Assembly (NCBI RefSeq): GCF_000425125.1
Contig: NZ_AULE01000023.1
Span: 310,001 to 374,000, forward strand
Reading direction: 5' to 3'
From: Paenibacillus taiwanensis DSM 18679
Lineage (GTDB): Bacteria; Bacillota; Bacilli; Paenibacillales; Paenibacillaceae
Length of the DNA stretch: 64,000 bases
Part shown: positions 42,743 to 51,884 of the stretch, in pieces
Position numbering within the stretch: the first letter of the stretch is position 1
How the letters are laid out: each line of letters starts with the position of its first letter
Made by a program: the position numbers and the translations under genes
The notes under the pieces: generated by a model
What the model saw: the letters and a program-made list of their open reading frames with translations, nothing else
What the model was told of the DNA's origin: nothing
Databases searched by the model: none

Positions 42743-44455
42743 ATGAACCAACCGATTATCTCTTTTCGAGATTTTAGTTTTCAATATCGCAGCTTGTCTG
42801 AACCCACGCTTAAAGGCATCAACCTCGATATTTATCCGGGGGAGAAAATATTAATCGCTGGTCCAAGTGGTTCTGGCAAGTCTACTTTAGCCCATTGTAT
42901 CAATGGGCTCATTCCTTTTACGTATGGTGGCACCATTACTGGCGACTACACGCTGCGTGGTAAACGTCCGGCTGATCTGAGCATATTTGAAATTAGTCAG
43001 ACAGTAGGCACGATATTACAAGATCAGGACGGCCAATTTATCGGTTTGTCGGTCGGTGAAGATGTTGCATTTGCATTTGAAAATGAATGTATGCCCCAAT
43101 CTGAGATGCGTCCGCTAGTAGAGCAGGCGTTGCAGGTGGTTGATATGCTTCCACTTATCAACCAGAGCCCGCACGATTTGTCGGGCGGCCAGAAACAGCG
43201 TGTGTCACTGGCGGGTGTCATTTCAATGGACACAGAGGTGCTGCTGTTTGATGAACCGCTTGCCAATCTGGACCCAGCTAGCGGAAAAAAAGCAATTGAA
43301 CTAATGGAGGACATTCACCAGAAGTCCAACAAGACGATGATTATTATCGAGCACCGTGTGGAAGACGTGCTCGAGCAGCCTATCGATCGGATCGTTGTGA
43401 TGGCCGAAGGTGAAATTGTTGCGATAGGGACGCCTGATGAATTGTTAGCCTCCAGTATGTTACAGACACATGGCTTGCGGGAACCATTATATGTTGCTGC
43501 GCTCAAATACGCGGGTGTAGGGCTCGCTAAAGAAGACCATCCAACTTCGTTGGAGTTGTTAAGTGAGCGGAGCGAAGTGCGTGAACGTCTAAGCATATGG
43601 TTAGAAAAAGAGTTGGACATAACCGCTAGAAGTGCATCCGAGCCTATTCTAGCCCTACAGGACGTGAAGTTCTCATACGATGGTGAACGAGACATTATTA
43701 AAGGGGTATCGCTTCATATTGGGCGTGGAGAGCGTGTGGCTTTGCTTGGTAACAATGGCGCGGGCAAGTCTACGCTCTCGCATTTGTTTACGGGGATCGC
43801 TAAACCTTCGTCAGGTGATGTGCTTTACGGTGGAGAGCGTATTAATGATTGGTCTATTCGAAAGCGCGGCGAACATATCGGCTATGTGATGCAAAATCCG
43901 AACCATATGATTACGCAGCAAATGATCGCAGACGAGGTTAGTCTCGGTCTGCGTATGAGAGGAATGGCCCCAGACGCGGTAACAGCTCGTGTAGAAGAGA
44001 CGCTGCGTACTTGCGGCTTGTACGGTTATCGGAATTGGCCGATTTCTGCGCTTAGTTATGGACAGAAGAAACGGGTAACGATCGCTTCTATTTTGGCGCT
44101 GCAACCGGAGATTATGATATTGGACGAACCAACCGCAGGTCAGGATTACAAGCATTATACAGAGTTTATGGATTTCATCGTATCCTTGTCAGACCAAGGA
44201 ACGTCATTTTTATTTATTACTCACGATATGCATTTGGCACTGGAGTATACCGATCGTGCTGCTGTGCTTCATGATGGGCACTGCATCGCACAGGGCCCGA
44301 CTTCACAAGTGCTGACCAATATCGAGGCCATTGCACAGGCCAATCTCAAAGAGACATCACTTGGCAAGCTTGCCCGCAGTACGGGAGTTGCGCAGCCGGA
44401 GCAGTTCGTACGGCATTTTATTCAGCATGAGAAGAAGGTGAAGCGAGATGAGTAA
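42743..44455 (+). CDS. ECF transporter ATPase, two fused nucleotide-binding domains
   Basis: A 570-residue tandem ATPase. Domain 1: Walker A GPSGSGKST near 37, signature LSGGQKQRVSLAGV near 147, Walker B LLFDEPLANLDP. Domain 2 begins near 305: Walker A GNNGAGKST near 338, degenerate signature LSYGQKKRVTIAS near 436 and Walker B MILDEPTAGQD. It equals an EcfA1-EcfA2 fusion, the YkoD-like layout. It energises the T and S components next to it. The T gene overlaps its end by 8 bases. Confidence 0.94.
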   Translation: MNQPIISFRDFSFQYRSLSEPTLKGINLDIYPGEKILIAGPSGSGKSTLAHCINGLIPFTYGGTITGDYTLRGKRPADLSIFEISQTVGTILQDQDGQFIGLSVGEDVAFAFENECMPQSEMRPLVEQALQVVDMLPLINQSPHDLSGGQKQRVSLAGVISMDTEVLLFDEPLANLDPASGKKAIELMEDIHQKSNKTMIIIEHRVEDVLEQPIDRIVVMAEGEIVAIGTPDELLASSMLQTHGLREPLYVAALKYAGVGLAKEDHPTSLELLSERSEVRERLSIWLEKELDITARSASEPILALQDVKFSYDGERDIIKGVSLHIGRGERVALLGNNGAGKSTLSHLFTGIAKPSSGDVLYGGERINDWSIRKRGEHIGYVMQNPNHMITQQMIADEVSLGLRMRGMAPDAVTARVEETLRTCGLYGYRNWPISALSYGQKKRVTIASILALQPEIMILDEPTAGQDYKHYTEFMDFIVSLSDQGTSFLFITHDMHLALEYTDRAAVLHDGHCIAQGPTSQVLTNIEAIAQANLKETSLGKLARSTGVAQPEQFVRHFIQHEKKVKRDE

Positions 44456-45284
44456 GTCCGGAACGTTGTATATTGAGGGCGACTCGTTATTTCACCGTAT
44501 GGACGGCGCGGCAAAGCTGTTTATGTTTGCTGTTTGGACGGTATTTGTGTTTCTGTTTCAGGATATTCGTATTTTTGTGCCGCTCTTCCTATTTGGAATC
44601 GGACTGCTCATTGCAGCAAAGCTGCCTTATAAACGAATCCGTTTCTTCTTATGGTTGATGATTGTATTTAATTTGATGAATTGCCTGTTAACTTTATTGA
44701 TTACGCCTGCTTATGGCAGTAAAGTATGGGGAACGACGACCGTCATCTTAAATTTGGGCTACAACGTATTGACATTGGAATCGGTGTTTTATGTGCTGAC
44801 GTTAACCCTCAAGTACATGTCGATGATGCCGATTACGTTATTGTTTATTTTTACGACACATCCGACTCGGTTTGCGAGCAGCTTGAACCGCATTGGTGTA
44901 CCTTACAAGATTGCTTTTGCATTTAGCATTGCTTTTCGATATGTACCCGATCTCCAGACGGAATTTCGAAACATTTCTAATGCGATGCAGGCTCGTGGCA
45001 TGGGCTTTGGCAAAGGAGAGGGTTCCTATAGGGAACGCTTTAAGCACTTTGTGTCGATAGCCATACCGCTTGTGCAGTCCTCATTACATCGAATAGAAAC
45101 CGTATCAAACGCGATGGACCTGCGTGGTTTTGGCCGCCATCGCCGTCGGACTTGGTTTTCAGCGACGGCATGGCAGCGAGCAGACTATTGCATTGCCGTC
45201 ATTTGTGTCATTGTAATGGTAGTTGCCATTGCTGTACGCATGAACGGGTTCGGTACGTTCTGGTACCCATTTACATCTGTTTAA
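44448..45284 (+). CDS. ECF transporter T component (CbiQ/EcfT family)
   Basis: A 278-residue membrane protein with about five to six membrane segments. The coupling-helix motifs typical of T components are present: NAMQARGMG near residue 182 and AMDLRGFGRHRRR near 222, the Ala-Arg-Gly type signatures that dock the ATPases. GAAGGTGAAGCGAG precedes ATG 44448 inside the ATPase gene, an 8-base overlap that suggests coupled translation. Last gene of the three-gene ECF operon. Confidence 0.93.
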   Translation: MSKSGTLYIEGDSLFHRMDGAAKLFMFAVWTVFVFLFQDIRIFVPLFLFGIGLLIAAKLPYKRIRFFLWLMIVFNLMNCLLTLLITPAYGSKVWGTTTVILNLGYNVLTLESVFYVLTLTLKYMSMMPITLLFIFTTHPTRFASSLNRIGVPYKIAFAFSIAFRYVPDLQTEFRNISNAMQARGMGFGKGEGSYRERFKHFVSIAIPLVQSSLHRIETVSNAMDLRGFGRHRRRTWFSATAWQRADYCIAVICVIVMVVAIAVRMNGFGTFWYPFTSV

Positions 45285-45310
45285 CGTTAACAAGACCTTA
45301 TTTGTTATGC

Positions 45311-45396
45311 GAACAATAGCAGGCAGGCCGAAAAAGTCAGTTGATGATTTTGGCCATCTTGCTGTTGTTCAGCCTGACAGTGTAGGGTCTTTTTTT
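45311..45396 (+). terminator. Structured terminator of the ECF operon
   Basis: An outer stem of 11 bp (GAACAATAGCA with TGCTGTTGTTC, one wobble) encloses GGCCgAAAA/TTTTGGCC; AGCCTGACAGTGTAGGG follows, then seven T at 45390-45396. Termination is likely though the last stem is weak. Confidence 0.6.
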
Positions 45397-45661
45397 GATT
45401 TACATCGTTTTTAATTCTACTTGATACGAATCTCGATTTTGTATGATAACGTGGATGTATTGGCAGTTCAAATGCTGTATGGTGGTGTCGCAGACGGGGC
45501 GAGAACAGGAGCACCCTTCTGGCGTGTATCGGGAATTTAAGACTTGCTATTGTGGCAGGAGGCTTCCGAATACGCTTGAATGGGTGTCATTTGTGCTGCT
45601 TTTGAAGCGTTAATGCAAGCAATTGAATCTGCTTGATCCATTCGGTAGAGGAGGAATTGTG
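45397..45661. other. Upstream region of the glycerophosphodiesterase operon
   Basis: No gene seen. A weak promoter candidate is TTGATA (45421-45426), 15 bases, TATGAT (45442-45447), which would leave a leader of about 200 nt with no structure I recognise. Confidence 0.3.
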
Positions 45662-48223
45662 TTGTTTAAAATGAAGTTTTGTCACATGAGACGTAAGCTA
45701 ATTGCAGGCATGCTGATGGTACTGTCCCTAACCGTATTTCATGATGCTAAGGGGTGGCTGTCTGTGGCTGAAGCTGAAGCAGGGCAATCGGCCACTGCTC
45801 CTAGCGAAGGATTGCAAGGATTAAAAGCAGGCGTGGCTGTAAGCAAAGACCATGATCCGCTTACGGTGGTCGAATCTACTTATTTTATAGAGGATGCTTA
45901 CAAGGCACAGTCTAAGTCTGTGCTAACAGTGCCTCCTTCTCCCCACATGGTGGAGACGTTTGATCACGTTCCTGATGGCCAGCTTCCAATAGGTTGGGAG
46001 ACGATCGAAGGCGACTTTCAGGTTCGTAATGGTGCATTAATTGGGCGTTCATCTGCGAGCGTCAGTCCTGCACGAATTTTGCTGCCGGCCGGCATGGAAG
46101 GTGATGGTAACATCGTATTTGAAGCGGATATGACGTTTCTGAGTGTGATCGAACCTAGCCGCTGGGCATCCCTTATGTACCGGATTCAGCCTACGCAGAA
46201 GCAAGGGTATTATCCGTATTATCAGTTTGCTTTTCGCCAAGGCGCAACCGCAGCTAACGGCATCGAGTTTGCGTATCGCACACCTCAGAACAGTTGGGAC
46301 GTGCGGGAGAAGACGTCCCACAGTACGTCATTTGCCATAAATAAAACGTATCATATGAAAGTGGTGGCATCACGTGAGCGAGTGCGCCAATACGTGGACG
46401 GTGAATTGCTGCTGGATACGGACCGTGCAGGCGAACACGCCAATGGCCGCCTAGGTTTTCAGGCAAATGGTGTCCAAGTTAAGTTTGACAATGTGAAGGT
46501 TACTTTGAATCCCCCGTTACTGCCTCCTATTACTTCCCAATCTAAGGCGTATCAGCCGAAGAAGCCGAGCACTACTCTCATATTTACCCCTGATGTGGCT
46601 GTAACCGAAATTGAATCGCTGGAGCAGCTTATGAAGCTTGCAAATCAAGGCACGACTACTGTATGGCTGAAGGTGAAGCAGGAAGAGGGGCAACTGACAG
46701 CGTATAGTGGCAGCTACCGGATTGGACTGTTATTAGATGTGCTGCACAAGCTAAAGGGCAACTTTATCCCTATGCTGGAACCGGCGCAATCCTATGAAGC
46801 GCAAGCAATCGGAAAGCTGCTCCAAGAGGAAGGCATTCAGGATGCCCATCTAGTAAGCTCGGATCTTGAATTACTGCGCAGCATACGACAAAAAGATATG
46901 AAGTTGCGCCGCGCTTATACGGTGACAGACAGCCCGCTCTTAACAGAAGATCAGCTTGGCAGAATAAGTCTGGATGCGCATTCGGTCGGTGCGAACATCG
47001 TGGTGCTGCCACAGGCTGTATCTACGCAGGAGAACGTGCACTATTTGGCAGTACGCGGTTTGGCTGCCTGGGTAATTACGGATAACAGCGACTTAGGTGT
47101 ACATGCCGCGTTGGTATCTGGGGCAAGGGGAATCGTTACTTCTCAGCCTGCGAAGGTCAGCAATGCTTGGAGCATATATCCCAAAGATACATTGCTCAAT
47201 CGCCCCATTTTAATCGCTCATCGTGGTGCGCCACAAATTGCTCCTGAGGATACATTGGCTTCGTATGAAAAGGCGATACAGTTCGGCAGCGAAGTGATGG
47301 AGAACGACATCCGGCGCACGGCCGATGGGGAATTGGTGCTGCTTCATGATGAGACAGTTAACCGGACAACAAATGGAACAGGTTATGTGCGAAATATGAC
47401 GTTACAGGAAGTTAAAAAGCTGGATGCAGGGAGCTGGTTCGGATCGGCTTTTAAGGGAGAGCGTATTCCGACATTACGTGAGGCGCTGCGACAGCTAAAA
47501 GGACGCCCCGTTATTATGCTGGCTGAACCAAAGGAAGACGGTTTGGAGGCGCAGATTATTCAACTTATTAAAGAGGAGGGGGTAGCTTCTCAGGTTTTGA
47601 TCCAAAGCTTTAGTGATCAGCATTTGCGTTATGTACGCGATATAGAACCTGCTTATGGAAGAGGGCTGCTCGAGTCGCAAACACCTCCTTTGAGTGCTGC
47701 ACTAGATAAGGCGATGAAGCAGCAGCAATATTATACGGCGCTTCAATCCATGTCAGCGCCAAGCTATGGAAGCATGTACCCCGAATTGGCCGCATATGGC
47801 GGCAGCCGTGGTCTTACGTTTTGGACATGGACGGTTAATGATCAGAACAAGATGAAGCAGTTAATTCGTCTTGGTGTTCACGGAATTATTACAGACCTGT
47901 TGCACCAGCTAAAGGAAGATACTGTGCGTGTCCAATTGCAGGCAGATCAGTTGGAGCTAAAGATGGGCCATACGTTCCAACCCGTTATAAAACGGCATAC
48001 GAGAGAAGGAAGAGCGATTGTTGCAGAGGCGGCGTCTGTAAAGTGGATTGTTGTGCAGCCCGCCCATTCCCTAATTCAACAAGTGAATCCTCAGACAGGG
48101 CTGTCTGAGCTAATTGCCAGTAGTCCAGGGAAGGCGATTGTGATGGCGGCGGTAACGGGTCATGCCGCAGGTGGAACATGGCAGTTTATAAGTGCGCCTG
48201 TTGAAGTTCTGGTTGTGCCTTAA
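45662..48223 (+). CDS. Exported multidomain glycerophosphodiester phosphodiesterase
   Basis: An 853-residue secreted protein. TTG 45662 is chosen (GGAGG 7 bases upstream). Domains: signal peptide to about residue 38; a LamG/concanavalin-like beta-sandwich at about 95-285; a degenerate GDPD-like region at about 304-510; a full GDPD domain at about 515-755 with IAHRGAPQIAPEDT, EVMENDIRRTADGELVLLHD and AEPKED supplying the catalytic His, Glu, Asp and metal ligands; a C-terminal beta domain. It hydrolyses glycerophosphodiesters to glycerol-3-phosphate and an alcohol outside the cell. UgpB/A/E-type importer genes follow, so the product is probably taken up. Confidence 0.9.
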   Translation: MFKMKFCHMRRKLIAGMLMVLSLTVFHDAKGWLSVAEAEAGQSATAPSEGLQGLKAGVAVSKDHDPLTVVESTYFIEDAYKAQSKSVLTVPPSPHMVETFDHVPDGQLPIGWETIEGDFQVRNGALIGRSSASVSPARILLPAGMEGDGNIVFEADMTFLSVIEPSRWASLMYRIQPTQKQGYYPYYQFAFRQGATAANGIEFAYRTPQNSWDVREKTSHSTSFAINKTYHMKVVASRERVRQYVDGELLLDTDRAGEHANGRLGFQANGVQVKFDNVKVTLNPPLLPPITSQSKAYQPKKPSTTLIFTPDVAVTEIESLEQLMKLANQGTTTVWLKVKQEEGQLTAYSGSYRIGLLLDVLHKLKGNFIPMLEPAQSYEAQAIGKLLQEEGIQDAHLVSSDLELLRSIRQKDMKLRRAYTVTDSPLLTEDQLGRISLDAHSVGANIVVLPQAVSTQENVHYLAVRGLAAWVITDNSDLGVHAALVSGARGIVTSQPAKVSNAWSIYPKDTLLNRPILIAHRGAPQIAPEDTLASYEKAIQFGSEVMENDIRRTADGELVLLHDETVNRTTNGTGYVRNMTLQEVKKLDAGSWFGSAFKGERIPTLREALRQLKGRPVIMLAEPKEDGLEAQIIQLIKEEGVASQVLIQSFSDQHLRYVRDIEPAYGRGLLESQTPPLSAALDKAMKQQQYYTALQSMSAPSYGSMYPELAAYGGSRGLTFWTWTVNDQNKMKQLIRLGVHGIITDLLHQLKEDTVRVQLQADQLELKMGHTFQPVIKRHTREGRAIVAEAASVKWIVVQPAHSLIQQVNPQTGLSELIASSPGKAIVMAAVTGHAAGGTWQFISAPVEVLVVP

Positions 48224-48339
48224 CGAAACCTTCATCTCCCGATAACATGACGATATTAATTAAACGTTACATTAGAACGGTAGGGCGTACAAGCCCGCAG
48301 ATCATTGAACCGGAAGTTCAGAAGGGGAGATAAGAACAG

Positions 48340-49689
48340 ATGCAAATGCGTGCAAAATGGATGCTGCTCGTTGTTGTGTGCTTCACGATGCTGCTCGGCT
48401 GTGCCAAGTCACAAACAACCGAAACATCAACGAGTGCAAACAAAGAGCCTGAAACGGCCCAGACGACACCAGCAGCAGAAGAGCCAATTGAGCTTCAATT
48501 TTATTATCCGATCGCGGTTGGTGGTCCGTTAACTAAAGTTATTGAAGACATGACGGCTAAGTTCACCCAAAAACACCCTAACATTAAGGTCAATTCGGTG
48601 TACACAGGCAGTTATGCGGATACGACAACGAAGATTCAAGCGGGAATTCAAGCACAGCAGCCTCCAGATGTGGCAGTTATGCTGTCAACAGAACTGTTCA
48701 GTATGCTGGATACGAATGCAGTCATACCATTGGATGACTTTATTGCAAAGGATAGCTCTTTTAATAAAGAGGATATATATCCGGCATTTATGGCGAACTC
48801 TCAGGTAGAAGGAAAGACATACAGCATTCCATTCCAACGCAGCACAATCGTTCTTTATTATAACAAAGCAGCTTTTAAAGAAGCGGGCCTAGATCCGGAG
48901 AAGCCGCCTACAACGTGGGAGGAGCTTACTCAGTACGCTAGTAAGCTGAAAAAAGATGGCCGTCAAGGCATTGAGATCCCAGGCTCTGGATTTGCTTATT
49001 GGATGTTCCAGTTGTTCTCCTTGCAAAATGCGAAAGATGTTAATCAGAACTTGATGTCCGAAGACGGCAAAAAAGCATTTTTTAACACACCAGAAAACGT
49101 TGAAGCATTGCAATACTGGGTCGACTTGTCTAAGAAACATAAAGTGATGCCAGAAGGCGTAATTGAGTGGGCAACGGTGCCAACGGACTTTATCGAAGGC
49201 AAGACGGCCATGATGATTCATACAACAGGCAACTTGACTAACGTCAAAAATAACGCCAAGTTTGATTTCGGTGTTGCCTTCCTGCCGATGAGCAAACAGT
49301 ACGGCTCTCCTACTGGCGGCGGTAACTTCTACATCTTTAAAGATATCGATCCGAAGAAGCAAGCGGCAGCATGGGAATTTGTTAAATTTATGACAGAGCC
49401 AGAGATGGCTGCCCAGTGGAGCATCGATACCGGATACGTAGGCGTACGCAAGTCTGCTTATGAAACGGAGCTTATGAAAAAGTATGCGGCGGAGTTCCCG
49501 CAGGCGCTTGTCGCTCGTGACCAATTGCAGCATGCACACGCAGAGTTATCCACCCACAATAACGGCAAAGTGTCCAAGGCGCTGACTGATCAAATTCAAG
49601 CTGCTTTAACAGGTACGACAGATCCTGCCACTGCACTGAAAAAAGCGCAAGAAGATGCAGACAAAGCACTGGCTCCATTTAATAAGTAA
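48340..49689 (+). CDS. ABC transporter substrate-binding lipoprotein (UgpB-like)
   Basis: A 449-residue solute-binding protein of the CUT1 group. The lipobox LLGC gives an acylated Cys near residue 21, followed by a Thr/Glu-rich linker and the ligand domain beginning PIELQFYYPIAVGGPL. Segments resembling glycerol-3-phosphate binders include YNKAAFKEAGLDPEKPPTTW and SPTGGGNFYIF. AAGGGGAG lies about 10 bases before ATG 48340. With the phosphodiesterase upstream and two permeases downstream it likely binds glycerol-3-phosphate or a glycerophosphodiester; this is inferred from context. Confidence 0.9.
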   Translation: MQMRAKWMLLVVVCFTMLLGCAKSQTTETSTSANKEPETAQTTPAAEEPIELQFYYPIAVGGPLTKVIEDMTAKFTQKHPNIKVNSVYTGSYADTTTKIQAGIQAQQPPDVAVMLSTELFSMLDTNAVIPLDDFIAKDSSFNKEDIYPAFMANSQVEGKTYSIPFQRSTIVLYYNKAAFKEAGLDPEKPPTTWEELTQYASKLKKDGRQGIEIPGSGFAYWMFQLFSLQNAKDVNQNLMSEDGKKAFFNTPENVEALQYWVDLSKKHKVMPEGVIEWATVPTDFIEGKTAMMIHTTGNLTNVKNNAKFDFGVAFLPMSKQYGSPTGGGNFYIFKDIDPKKQAAAWEFVKFMTEPEMAAQWSIDTGYVGVRKSAYETELMKKYAAEFPQALVARDQLQHAHAELSTHNNGKVSKALTDQIQAALTGTTDPATALKKAQEDADKALAPFNK

Positions 49690-49740
49690 AAGCAACCCTC
49701 CTCACATGCCAGATGGCAGCGGGTGAGCGAGGTCAAGACG

Positions 49741-49775
49741 AACCGGCAGTGCGACACAGGTCGTTCTGCCGGTTT
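49741..49775 (+). other. Intercistronic hairpin between lipoprotein and permease genes
   Basis: Perfect 9-bp stem (49741-49749 with 49766-49774) continued by GCGAC/GTCGT, with a poor T tract. A likely attenuation or mRNA-stability element giving more binding protein than permease. Confidence 0.55.
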
Positions 49776-49821
49776 GTGTTAGAAAGTCGTATATTTTGTA
49801 AGTTGTAAAGGGGCGATATCG

Positions 49822-50715
49822 ATGACGACTGCTAAGTGGGGCGAGCGGTTGAAGCGTAATGGATTTGCTTGGGCGCTCCTACTGCCTTCGCTTATATTTC
49901 TTGGCTTGTTTACTTATTATCCAATGCTGAAGACTGCATGGCTCAGCTTGCATCAATCGGACTTGGCCACTCCAAAGCCGGTGTTTATCGGCTTTGATAA
50001 CTATATAACGATGTTCCAGGACGCCGTGTTCCAAAAAGTGTTCACGAACAATATATGGTTTGCCATCGGTACGGTACCTACTTCAATGGCACTTGCGTTT
50101 GTGATGGCACTGTTTGCTGACAAAGCCATGCGCGGCCGCGGATTCGTACGTTTTGCCTACTTTTATCCAAATATGATTCCGATGATAGCCGTCGCGAATA
50201 TATGGCTGTTTATTTATACGCCGCAGTATGGCCTGCTTGCGAGATTTGCCTCTTGGTTTGGTCAATCTGATATGAGTCTGCTTGGTCATCCCGATACGGT
50301 AATGGGAGCACTAGTGGTTATGTTGATTTGGAAAGAGGCAGGTTATTTTATGATCTTCTATTTAGCCGGATTACAAAACATACCGAAGGATCTGTACGAA
50401 TCGGCTGCGGTAGACGGTGTAGGTGTATGGACGGTGCTGCGCCGTATTACGATACCATTAACGATGCCGACGACACTATTTGTGGCCATTGTGGCGTTAA
50501 CCAACGCATTTAAGCTTGTGGATCATCTATGGATTATGACTAAAGGTGGTCCTGATAATGCAAGCAGCTTGTTGTTATACCACATTTATGATACGGCATT
50601 TAGTTTCTATGATCAGGGCATGGGTGCTGCTATGACCGTTGTTATGATTGTGCTGCTGCTTGTGTTGTCTTCCTTGCAATTTTTCGGATGGGACAAAAAA
50701 ATTCATTATCAATAG
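49822..50715 (+). CDS. ABC transporter permease (UgpA-like)
   Basis: A 297-residue six-TM permease starting FAWALLLPSLIFLGLFTYYPML. The EAA loop is ESAAVDGVGVWTVLRRITIP near residues 193-212. AAAGGGGCGATATCG precedes ATG 49822. It pairs with the second permease 11 bases downstream. No ATPase (UgpC) gene is in the operon, so a shared ATPase is presumed. Confidence 0.92.
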   Translation: MTTAKWGERLKRNGFAWALLLPSLIFLGLFTYYPMLKTAWLSLHQSDLATPKPVFIGFDNYITMFQDAVFQKVFTNNIWFAIGTVPTSMALAFVMALFADKAMRGRGFVRFAYFYPNMIPMIAVANIWLFIYTPQYGLLARFASWFGQSDMSLLGHPDTVMGALVVMLIWKEAGYFMIFYLAGLQNIPKDLYESAAVDGVGVWTVLRRITIPLTMPTTLFVAIVALTNAFKLVDHLWIMTKGGPDNASSLLLYHIYDTAFSFYDQGMGAAMTVVMIVLLLVLSSLQFFGWDKKIHYQ

Positions 50716-50726
50716 GAGGGTGTTGC

Positions 50727-51629
50727 ATGACTGAACCGATCGACGCCCCTTGGCATAACCGGTCCGAGCCGCGTCTAATGCGCTCCGAACGCGAGCTTCG
50801 AAACGAACGTATTCGCAGTCAAGCTTTAAAAGCATTGTGGACGTTTATGATGATGGTAGTTGGCGTGTTATGGCTAATCCCGTTTGTATGGGTGCTGTGG
50901 ACGGCGCTTCGACCGAAGGAAGCCATCATTAGTAACGTATGGTCTTGGCAGTGGACGTTTGATCATTTTATAAAAGTATGGAACGGGGCTCCTTTCGCTC
51001 AATATTATATGAACACGTTAACGATCTCAGGTGGTGTGCTGCTTGTTCAACTTGTGACACTTACATTAGCGGCGTATGCTTTTGCCAGACTGCGATTCTT
51101 TGGGAAAGAAGTCTTATTTATGCTGTTTCTGGTGCAAATTATGGTGCCGGCAGATGTACTTATTTTCTCCAATTACCACGTGTTAAAAGAGTTTGGTCTG
51201 CTGGATACGAAGCTTGGCATTATGTTCCCTTATTTTGCTTCCGCTTTTGGAATTTTTCTGCTTCGGCAAGCCTTTAAGCAAGTTCCATATGAACTTGAAG
51301 AGGCAGCCGTAGTGGAAGGAAGCTCACGCCTTGGCATTCTGTGGCGTATTTACGTGCCGTTAACACGACCTATTTACGTATCTTTTGCTGTTGTGTCGGT
51401 CAGCTATCAGTGGAACAACTTCCTCTGGCCCCTTATTGTCACTAACTCGGTAGAAAACCGTCCGCTTACGGTTGGCTTGGCGATATTCGCCCAGTCATTT
51501 GAAACGGGAGCGCAATGGTCGGAGGTGAGCGCTGCCACACTAATTGTTGTCGCCCCACTTCTTGTGTTCTTCCTGCTCTTCCAGCGTCAATTTATTAGTA
51601 GCTTTATGCATTCCGGTATAAAAGGCTAA
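50727..51629 (+). CDS. ABC transporter permease (UgpE-like)
   Basis: A 300-residue six-TM permease with a polar N-terminus of about 35 residues. The EAA loop is EEAAVVEGSSRLGILWRIYVP near 190-210, where the usual Asp-Gly is Glu-Gly. ATG 50727 follows GGAGGG by 7 bases; an open frame extending upstream to 50688 has no supported start. Last gene of the operon, followed by a strong terminator. Confidence 0.92.
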   Translation: MTEPIDAPWHNRSEPRLMRSERELRNERIRSQALKALWTFMMMVVGVLWLIPFVWVLWTALRPKEAIISNVWSWQWTFDHFIKVWNGAPFAQYYMNTLTISGGVLLVQLVTLTLAAYAFARLRFFGKEVLFMLFLVQIMVPADVLIFSNYHVLKEFGLLDTKLGIMFPYFASAFGIFLLRQAFKQVPYELEEAAVVEGSSRLGILWRIYVPLTRPIYVSFAVVSVSYQWNNFLWPLIVTNSVENRPLTVGLAIFAQSFETGAQWSEVSAATLIVVAPLLVFFLLFQRQFISSFMHSGIKG

Positions 51630-51661
51630 CGAGATCAACGTACTAGCGTGCTGCCTAATAG

Positions 51662-51691
51662 ACCCCATCATACTTTGTATGGTGGGGTTTT
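51662..51691 (+). terminator. Terminator of the glycerophosphodiester operon
   Basis: 12-bp stem with one wobble pair (51662-51673 with 51677-51688), TTT loop, then TTTTC. Confidence 0.85.
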
Positions 51692-51884
51692 CAGCTATCG
51701 GATTCGTGCAGACATAGAGCGCTGTTCTCAAAAAAATATCGAGGAGTGCAACCTTTTATGGCGAGGCGGCGTCTGGGGTGGTATGAAGCAAGACAAAGTG
51801 ATCTATTCTCTCTTTTTGCTGTAGCAGAAGGATGAGAATTACCATTATATCCACTATCATTCGAACAAACAGGAGGAGACAATA

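Noticed and set aside
51758-51835. 25-codon frame beginning MARRRLGWYE with GAGGAG 11 bases upstream
   Set aside because: Very short, spacing is long, and it lies in the leader of the triple-repeat protein gene; not enough to call a gene.
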